In this document: in pieces, positions 32,373 through 37,132 of the stretch | How positions within the stretch are numbered: the first letter of the stretch is position 1 | Layout of the letters: each line of letters starts with the position of its first letter | Source: an uncultured Ruminococcus sp. | GTDB lineage: Bacteria > Bacillota > Clostridia > Oscillospirales > Ruminococcaceae | Length of the DNA: 37,132 bases | Reading direction: 5' to 3' | NCBI GenBank assembly: GCA_937872775.1 | Contig: CALMUA010000156.1 | Coordinates: forward strand, 1-37,132 | Translations under genes and position numbers: made by a program | Notes under the pieces: generated by a model | What the model was told of the DNA's origin: nothing | The model's input: the letters and a program-made list of their open reading frames with translations, nothing else | Database searches by the model: none

Positions 32373-33083
32373 TCATATAAAATTCTGTTTAAGAAAATTT
32401 GTATATGCGTCGTCAAATGCTGCTTTTTTTTGCCGGCTTAGAATAACACATTCACCGTTTTTCATTTCAATTAAAGGATTATTTATATTGGATATGTGTT
32501 TAAAGTTCACTATGTATGTCCGGTGTGTGCGGAAAAAGAAACGATTTGACAGCATTTCTTCAAAAGTACCTAGCTTTTCTATAGCTACATAAGTATTATT
32601 TACTGTACGTATGTTAATATATCGTTTATCAGATTCAAGATAAATAATATCGTTAAGATTAAGTGTAACATTTGAATGATTAATTTTAATCTGTATAGAT
32701 GATGATGAAGCAAGATAGTTAATAGATGATGTTATAGATTCTTCAAGTTCTTCAAAACTTGCAGGTTTCAGAATACATCTGAAAGGCTTTAATTCAAATG
32801 ACTGATATACATTGTCTGAAAATGAAGTAATAAAAATTATATTTGCATTACACCCCTTTTTACGAAGTGATTTAGTTATTTCAAAACCATTTGTTCCATA
32901 TCTGGAATTAAAGTCACCACTCATAAGAATTATGTCTGAGTTGAGAGGCTCATCATCATTAAAATCGGCTTTGGATGAAAATTGCGAAATAGTAAAAACT
33001 GTAAGTGATTTTATATTATTAATCATTTCAACGATAAGCCTTCTAGTTATAGGATTATCCTCACATACAGCAATTTTAACCAT
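32373..33083 (-). CDS. LytTR-family response regulator with degenerate receiver
   Basis: The 236-residue protein has an N-terminal CheY-like receiver (1-120) and a C-terminal LytTR DNA-binding domain (about 135-235, with IIYLESDKRYINIRTVNNTY, LGTFEEMLSNRFFFRTHRTY and IVNFKHISNI). The receiver keeps the acidic pair E8/D9 and Lys106 (ILKP), but the phosphoacceptor position at the end of strand 3 is Ser55 (D50-IILM-S55-G-D57), not Asp. D57 lies two residues later. It may be phosphorylation-independent or use D57. No histidine kinase gene is adjacent. LytTR regulators bind paired direct repeats; targets are unknown. A consensus promoter lies 50 nt upstream on the minus strand. The upstream LysR gene runs the same way. 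Confidence 0.88.
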   Translation of the reverse strand: MVKIAVCEDNPITRRLIVEMINNIKSLTVFTISQFSSKADFNDDEPLNSDIILMSGDFNSRYGTNGFEITKSLRKKGCNANIIFITSFSDNVYQSFELKPFRCILKPASFEELEESITSSINYLASSSSIQIKINHSNVTLNLNDIIYLESDKRYINIRTVNNTYVAIEKLGTFEEMLSNRFFFRTHRTYIVNFKHISNINNPLIEMKNGECVILSRQKKAAFDDAYTNFLKQNFI

Positions 33084-33133
33084 AAGACGTCACATCCATT
33101 CATTATATTATTATTTTTTCAACAATATAATTA

Positions 33134-33162
33134 ATGATAACATAAGTGTGTATTATTGTCAA
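33134..33162 (-). promoter_or_regulatory. Sigma-A promoter of the LytTR gene
   Basis: Read on the minus strand: TTGACA (33162-33157), 17-nt spacer, TATCAT (33139-33134). The start point would be near 33127, about 44 nt before the ATG. The promoter lies in the 192-nt gap between the LysR and LytTR genes, so the two genes are separately transcribed. Confidence 0.77.
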
Positions 33163-33175
33163 TTACATATGTAAT
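33162..33175. promoter_or_regulatory. Palindrome next to the LytTR promoter -35
   Basis: ATTACATATGTAAT is a perfect 14-bp palindrome directly abutting the -35 element of the LytTR promoter. Its position fits an operator for a dimeric regulator. Which protein binds is unknown; the AT-rich composition makes a chance palindrome possible. Confidence 0.35.
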
Positions 33176-33275
33176 GAAAAAATGTAACAAATATCTAATA
33201 ACATTTTTCTACTATATATACAAATTATGCTCATACAGCAATCTTTATGTTCAATTAATGCCCATAATGTATATT

Positions 33276-34196
33276 TTATTTACATTTATAATGATTGATA
33301 AACTTTCTGACTGATGATGTAAGAGTATTGTTTTTCATATACACAAATCCGATTTCTCTTTTTCGTATTGGTTTATGCAATGGGATTTGTATAATGTCAC
33401 CGCTGACAATATCCTGATTTACAAATTCTTTTATAACACATGCTATTCCAAGACCAATTTTAGCAAATTCAACAAGAAGATCCATATTGTTTATTTCTAT
33501 AGCATGTGTAGCTTCAATATTATTTTCATGCAGATATGAATCAATATATTTTCGGGTAAGATTTTGTTCATCAAGGATCATAAGATTTGATTTCGCAAAT
33601 ATCTCTGTCTGCGATGCTTCAGTGAGAGTATCTGAGCTGTTTTCACGAAGTTTCAGATTGTCCAGATACGATTGTGAAGCGACAAATATATCTTCAATTT
33701 CACCAAGTGAAAAAAAATCAAACGGTTTTGCTGATGATGGCTTTACTGTAAGTGCTACATCAATTTTATTGTTCTCAAGAGCATGAAGAGCCTGGACTGA
33801 TGACTGACATTCAATTGTTATTTTTATATGCGGATAAGTTTTTACAAATGTCTGAAGATATGGAACGAGAATATATCTGCATAATGTGGCGCTTGCACCA
33901 ATTTTTACATGTCCTATATCAAGCTGTGATATTTTCTTTATTCTGTTCTGGGCACTTTCAATTGCTTCAAACGCAGTTTTAAGGTTTTCATATAAAATTT
34001 TTCCTTCATCAGTAAGAAGTACTCCACGGTGGTTACGGATAAATAATGTTGTGTCCATACTTTGTTCAAGTTTGGATATTGATTTGCTTATAGCAGGCTG
34101 ACTTATAAAAAGATGTTCTGATGCACGACTTATGTTTCCGAGCGCGGCGACTGTATAGAATATTTTATACTGATTAAGGTTAAGATCTGACAGCAT
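33276..34196 (-). CDS. LysR-family transcriptional regulator
   Basis: The 306-residue protein has an N-terminal winged helix-turn-helix (about 1-62: LNQYKIFYTVAALGNISRAS, EHLFISQPAISKSISKLEQS, then TTLFIRNHRGVLLTDEG) and a substrate-binding domain (about 88-300) with IGHVKIGASATLCRYILVPY and the GLGIACVIKEFV region. The inducer cannot be deduced. The start at 34196 is preferred over an upstream ATG because AGGTG lies just before it and family N-termini begin here. It is divergent from the lipoprotein gene at 34391; LysR proteins often control the divergent neighbour, making that lipoprotein a candidate target. Confidence 0.92.
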   Translation of the reverse strand: MLSDLNLNQYKIFYTVAALGNISRASEHLFISQPAISKSISKLEQSMDTTLFIRNHRGVLLTDEGKILYENLKTAFEAIESAQNRIKKISQLDIGHVKIGASATLCRYILVPYLQTFVKTYPHIKITIECQSSVQALHALENNKIDVALTVKPSSAKPFDFFSLGEIEDIFVASQSYLDNLKLRENSSDTLTEASQTEIFAKSNLMILDEQNLTRKYIDSYLHENNIEATHAIEINNMDLLVEFAKIGLGIACVIKEFVNQDIVSGDIIQIPLHKPIRKREIGFVYMKNNTLTSSVRKFINHYKCK

Positions 34197-34229
34197 AAAG
34201 CACCTCATTCTAATTTAATAGTTGAATTG

Positions 34230-34258
34230 ATTATAGCATAGATCAGTAACAAAAACAA
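34230..34258 (-). promoter_or_regulatory. Promoter of the LysR gene
   Basis: On the minus strand: TTGTTT (34258-34253), 17-nt spacer, TATAAT (34235-34230). The -10 is perfect and the -35 acceptable. It lies back to back with the lipoprotein promoter in the 194-nt divergent region. Confidence 0.65.
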
Positions 34259-34309
34259 TGTGATCTTTTTTATGTTTTCATAAAATTTTCATTAAGACTG
34301 CACGTTTAC

Positions 34310-34339
34310 TTCACTTCATAAGAATATATTTGATATAGT
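34310..34339 (+). promoter_or_regulatory. Likely extended -10 promoter of the lipoprotein gene
   Basis: TTCACT (34310-34315), an 18-nt spacer and TATAGT (34334-34339) preceded by TG at 34331-34332 (TGnTATAGT, extended -10). It is weaker than the other promoters in the window, as expected for a gene under activator control. Start near 34346. Confidence 0.5.
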
Positions 34340-34390
34340 AAAATATCAGATATGAAGAGTATGATTTTTATTGAAGGAAGGAATTCAGAT

Positions 34391-36508
34391 ATGATAGAAA
34401 GAAGAACAAGACGTAGTGTAAATACAGTATTATCTTCATTTATTATGATTGCAATAGCTATACAGATTACATCATGCAGCGCAAAAAACAATACCAGTAA
34501 AATATTACAAACAGAAAATTCTGTAACTGAAAAAGTATTATTGGATTCTCAGACTTCTTCCGGAGATTCAGACAAATTACAGAAAAATAAAAACAGTGAA
34601 TATGATGTCAGTTATACAGAAAAAGAGTTGACATATAAATGGGATGATGATTGTACTATTGTGTCAGCTTCCGACAGCGGTTTTAAGGTAGAGGGCAGAG
34701 GTGCATCAGCTTCCGGGTCAACACTTAATATTACATCAGCTGGAACGTATCTGCTCAGTGGAAATATAAATGAAGGCAATGTAATAGTTAACAGTTCAGA
34801 TGAGAAGGCAGTCCGTCTTGTATTTAACGGATTATCAATAAACTGCAGCACCACAGCACCTTTAAATGTTATTTCAGCTGATAAAGTAATTATTACGCTT
34901 GTAAACGGTACAGATAATATTATAGGCGATACTGCAAGAACAATATCAGATGATGATAATGATATGCCAAAAGGTACAATTTACAGCAAATCTGATCTGA
35001 CTTTTAACGGAGCAGGAACTCTTAATGTGTCAGCTGGATTCTGTGACGCTATAGTATCAAAGGATAAGCTTAAATTTGTGTCAGGTGATTTTAAAATTAA
35101 AGCAGCTGATGACGCGATAATCGGTCGTGATCTTGTAGCAGTCAGAGATGCAGAATTCAGTATTCAATCAGAAGGTGATGGTATAAAAACAACCAATGAT
35201 ACTGATACTGAAAAAGGAAATATAGTTATAGAAGGTGGCACTTTTGATATTCAGACTGCTAAAGATGGAATTCAGGCTGATAATGCCGTTAATATTAAGG
35301 ATGGAACATTTAATATAACGTCAGGAGACGGAAGTACAAATGGCAGAAATCATATTCCGGATGATATGATGGGAGGAGGAAAAGGAGGATTCGGCGGCAA
35401 AAATTTCAACCAGAACGATAAACCAGGTACAGTAACAGATAAAACAAGTACATTAACAGGGGAAACAGATACAGTATCTGAGGAAACATCTTCAGGATGT
35501 AGGGGCATAAAGTCTGGAAATAAGATACTCATTGACAATGGAACAATTAAAATAAACAGTGCTGATGATTCAATCCATTCAGATAATACTGTAATGATTA
35601 ATTCAGGGAAACTGAATATTCTGTCAGGAGATGACGGTATTCATGCAACAGAAGATATGGAGATAAACGGAGGAGAAGTCTGCATTAAAAAAAGTTATGA
35701 GGGATTAGAAGGTTCAGCTATAAGAATAAATGACGGAGTCGTTTATATAGTATCATCAGATGATGGTGTAAATGCTTCAGCTTCTGATAATTCCAAGGAA
35801 CCAATGTTTTCTGTCAATGGTGGATATCTTTGTGTTGATGCATCAGGAGACGGACTTGATTCCAACGGAAATATAGAAATAAATGACGGTGTAGTTATAG
35901 TAAACGGACCTGTAAGCAATGGAGACGGACCTCTTGACTACGGTGATCAGAATAACAGCATAAGTGTTAATGGCGGAGTTCTTGTAGCTGCAGGAAGTGC
36001 AGGAATGTTCGAGCTTCCTTCTTCAGATTCAAAACAAAACAGCATAGCAATAGCTTCATTATCTGCAGATGCTGGTACTATTTGCAGCCTTACTGATGAA
36101 AAAAATAATGTAATAGTTGCATTTAAGGTATCTAAGACTTCAGAGGCCATGGTTATAAGTACACCTGAAATAAAAAAGAATAACAAGTACTATATTTATA
36201 AAGATGGTAAATACAGCGGTACATTAAATGATGATGGATTTGCAGAAGGCGGAACACTTTTATCAGGAACAGAAGCTGGAAATTGTAAACCTTCATCGTC
36301 TGTTACAACAATAGGTCAGTTTCAGGGGCCGATGGGCGGAGGAAATCATGGAGGAATGCCATTTCAAAACGGAGAAAAGCCTGAAAAGCCGCAGGGTGGA
36401 AACAGAGGAGATTTTGTTCCTGACGAAAATTTTGTCCCGGGAGAAGGCAGACCTGATGATAAGGGATTTGCACCTGATGAAAAAAAACAGTCCGAAGAAA
36501 TACAGTAA
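34391..36508 (+). CDS. Carbohydrate-binding beta-helix lipoprotein (Cthe_2159 / DUF4353 type)
   Basis: The 705-residue protein has a lipoprotein signal peptide (MIERRTRRSVNTVLSSFIMI, lipobox ITS-Cys29). After a Ser/Thr/Asn-rich linker it has a long right-handed beta-helix domain (about 100-560) built from repeated rungs such as GDGIKTTNDT, KDGIQADNAVNIKDGTFNI, DDGIHATEDMEINGGEV and GDGLDSNGNIEIND. A Gly/Met-rich insert (MGGGKGGFGGKN, about 328-345) interrupts it. The tail (about 635-705) is Gly/Pro/Asp-rich. The family includes Cthe_2159 of Clostridium thermocellum, which binds plant polysaccharides, so cell-surface polysaccharide binding is likely; catalysis is not indicated. ATG 34391 follows AAGGAAGG at the proper distance. 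LysR is the divergent neighbour. Confidence 0.83.
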   Translation: MIERRTRRSVNTVLSSFIMIAIAIQITSCSAKNNTSKILQTENSVTEKVLLDSQTSSGDSDKLQKNKNSEYDVSYTEKELTYKWDDDCTIVSASDSGFKVEGRGASASGSTLNITSAGTYLLSGNINEGNVIVNSSDEKAVRLVFNGLSINCSTTAPLNVISADKVIITLVNGTDNIIGDTARTISDDDNDMPKGTIYSKSDLTFNGAGTLNVSAGFCDAIVSKDKLKFVSGDFKIKAADDAIIGRDLVAVRDAEFSIQSEGDGIKTTNDTDTEKGNIVIEGGTFDIQTAKDGIQADNAVNIKDGTFNITSGDGSTNGRNHIPDDMMGGGKGGFGGKNFNQNDKPGTVTDKTSTLTGETDTVSEETSSGCRGIKSGNKILIDNGTIKINSADDSIHSDNTVMINSGKLNILSGDDGIHATEDMEINGGEVCIKKSYEGLEGSAIRINDGVVYIVSSDDGVNASASDNSKEPMFSVNGGYLCVDASGDGLDSNGNIEINDGVVIVNGPVSNGDGPLDYGDQNNSISVNGGVLVAAGSAGMFELPSSDSKQNSIAIASLSADAGTICSLTDEKNNVIVAFKVSKTSEAMVISTPEIKKNNKYYIYKDGKYSGTLNDDGFAEGGTLLSGTEAGNCKPSSSVTTIGQFQGPMGGGNHGGMPFQNGEKPEKPQGGNRGDFVPDENFVPGEGRPDDKGFAPDEKKQSEEIQ

Positions 36509-36667
36509 TGCATAATCAGACAACATGCCTTTAATCTTAAAATATTAGATAAAATGCATCTATTTATTGACCAAATTTTGATAAATGACTGAACACTGAT
36601 CAGAATTTTGCGGCACTAAAATTATTTGAACTTATTTTAATAAAACAAATGTCAGAAAGGTATAAAA

Positions 36668-37000
36668 ATGAATATACAAATATTTGGAAAGCCGAAGTGC
36701 TTTGAAACAAAAAAAGCAGAACGTTATTTTAAAGAAAGAGGGATCAGATATCAGTCGGTTAATATCATAGATAAAGGACTAAGTAACGGTGAATTTTTAA
36801 GTGTATTAAAATCCGTAAAAGATATTGATGCACTTATAGATCAGAAATCTAAAGAATATTGTATGATAAAATATCTGCTTGATAATGCAAAACAGGATAA
36901 GCTTATGGAATGTCCGGAGCTTTATAAAACGCCGATTGTCCGCAATGGCAAGGATGCAACTGTCGGGTATTGTCCTGATGTATGGGCTCAGTGGAAATAA
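36668..37000 (+). CDS. ArsC/Spx-family thioredoxin-fold protein
   Basis: The 110-residue protein has the ArsC-like fold: MNIQIFGKPKCFETKKAERY at the N-terminus with catalytic-type Cys11 in K-C-x-x-T-K-K, a middle helical part, and the cis-Pro strand KTPIVRNGKDATVGYCPDVW. A single cysteine in the first motif and no CxxC argue against Spx; a true arsenate reductase role is uncertain, since many such anaerobe proteins have no known substrate and no ars genes are nearby. The SD AGAAAGG lies before ATG 36668. In the 159-nt gap before it I see no clear promoter and no terminator for the lipoprotein gene. Confidence 0.85.
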   Translation: MNIQIFGKPKCFETKKAERYFKERGIRYQSVNIIDKGLSNGEFLSVLKSVKDIDALIDQKSKEYCMIKYLLDNAKQDKLMECPELYKTPIVRNGKDATVGYCPDVWAQWK

Positions 37001-37073
37001 AATGATGTTAAAAAACTCTCTTTTTGTAATATCAGTTTTAATAATCAGCTAATTAATAAATTAAAATAAAGCA

Positions 37074-37112
37074 AAAACGATGTTCGTTGTATTAATATAC
37101 GGATATCGTTTT
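37074..37112 (+). terminator. Probable terminator after the ArsC-like gene
   Basis: AAAACGAT (37074-37081) pairs with ATCGTTTT (37105-37112), extended by a G-T pair and an imperfect inner stem (CGTTGTAT / ATATACG). The 3' arm supplies the U-tract. It lies 73 nt after the stop. Confidence 0.6.
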
Positions 37113-37132
37113 ATGTTCAAGGCCGAATGGGC

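Noticed and set aside
36668..37000. Assignment as Spx or as true arsenate reductase
   Set aside because: Spx needs a CxxC motif, which is missing; no arsenic-resistance genes are nearby. Only the ArsC-like fold is supported.

Overview
The window is an AT-rich chromosomal segment from a motile, Gram-positive-type anaerobe, most likely a member of the Clostridia. The flagellar gene order, consensus sigma-A promoters, strong Shine-Dalgarno (SD) sequences, frequent TTG/GTG starts and single-membrane flagellar gene set support this. No P-ring or L-ring genes are present. I cannot name the species from sequence alone.

From about 1 to 27,972 is one long, plus-strand flagellar cluster. It opens with a consensus sigma-A promoter (TTGAAA-N17-TATAAT) and runs flgB-flgC-fliE-fliF-fliH-fliI-fliJ-fliK-flgD-(flagellar operon protein)-flgE-[hairpin]-flbD-motA-motB-fliY/fliN-fliO-fliP-fliQ-fliR-flhB-flhA-sigma28(fliA)-flgF-like-flgG-like-(FliK-like)-fhlB-(PilZ/YcgR)-fapA, and ends at a perfect terminator. 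It supplies the proximal rod, MS ring, export gate and ATPase, hook, stator, one switch protein, the late-gene sigma factor and a c-di-GMP brake. Several expected genes are absent from their usual slots: fliG (between fliF and fliH), fliL, fliM and cheY (between motB and fliO), and flhF, flhG and chemotaxis genes (between flhA and the sigma gene). The switch protein that is present carries two internal copies of a FliM/FliY-like CheY-docking motif. fliK is very large and contains ten identical 24-bp tandem units plus a second 105-bp repeat.

From 27,973 to 31,491 is the late filament module. A near-consensus sigma28 promoter drives a long leader. The leader carries a hairpin that matches the CsrA consensus site and a second CsrA-like site over the SD. 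Then come flagellin, a perfect 13-bp terminator, and a GT2/TPR glycosyltransferase that probably glycosylates flagellin. The sigma28 gene in the cluster would activate this unit.

From 31,492 to 37,132 the genes are not obviously flagellar: a small secreted protein of unknown function with its own promoter and terminator; on the minus strand an orphan LytTR regulator with a degenerate receiver and a LysR regulator; divergent from the LysR gene, a Cthe_2159-type beta-helix lipoprotein; and an ArsC-like protein. No tRNA, rRNA, CRISPR array, transposase or phage gene was recognised anywhere in the window.
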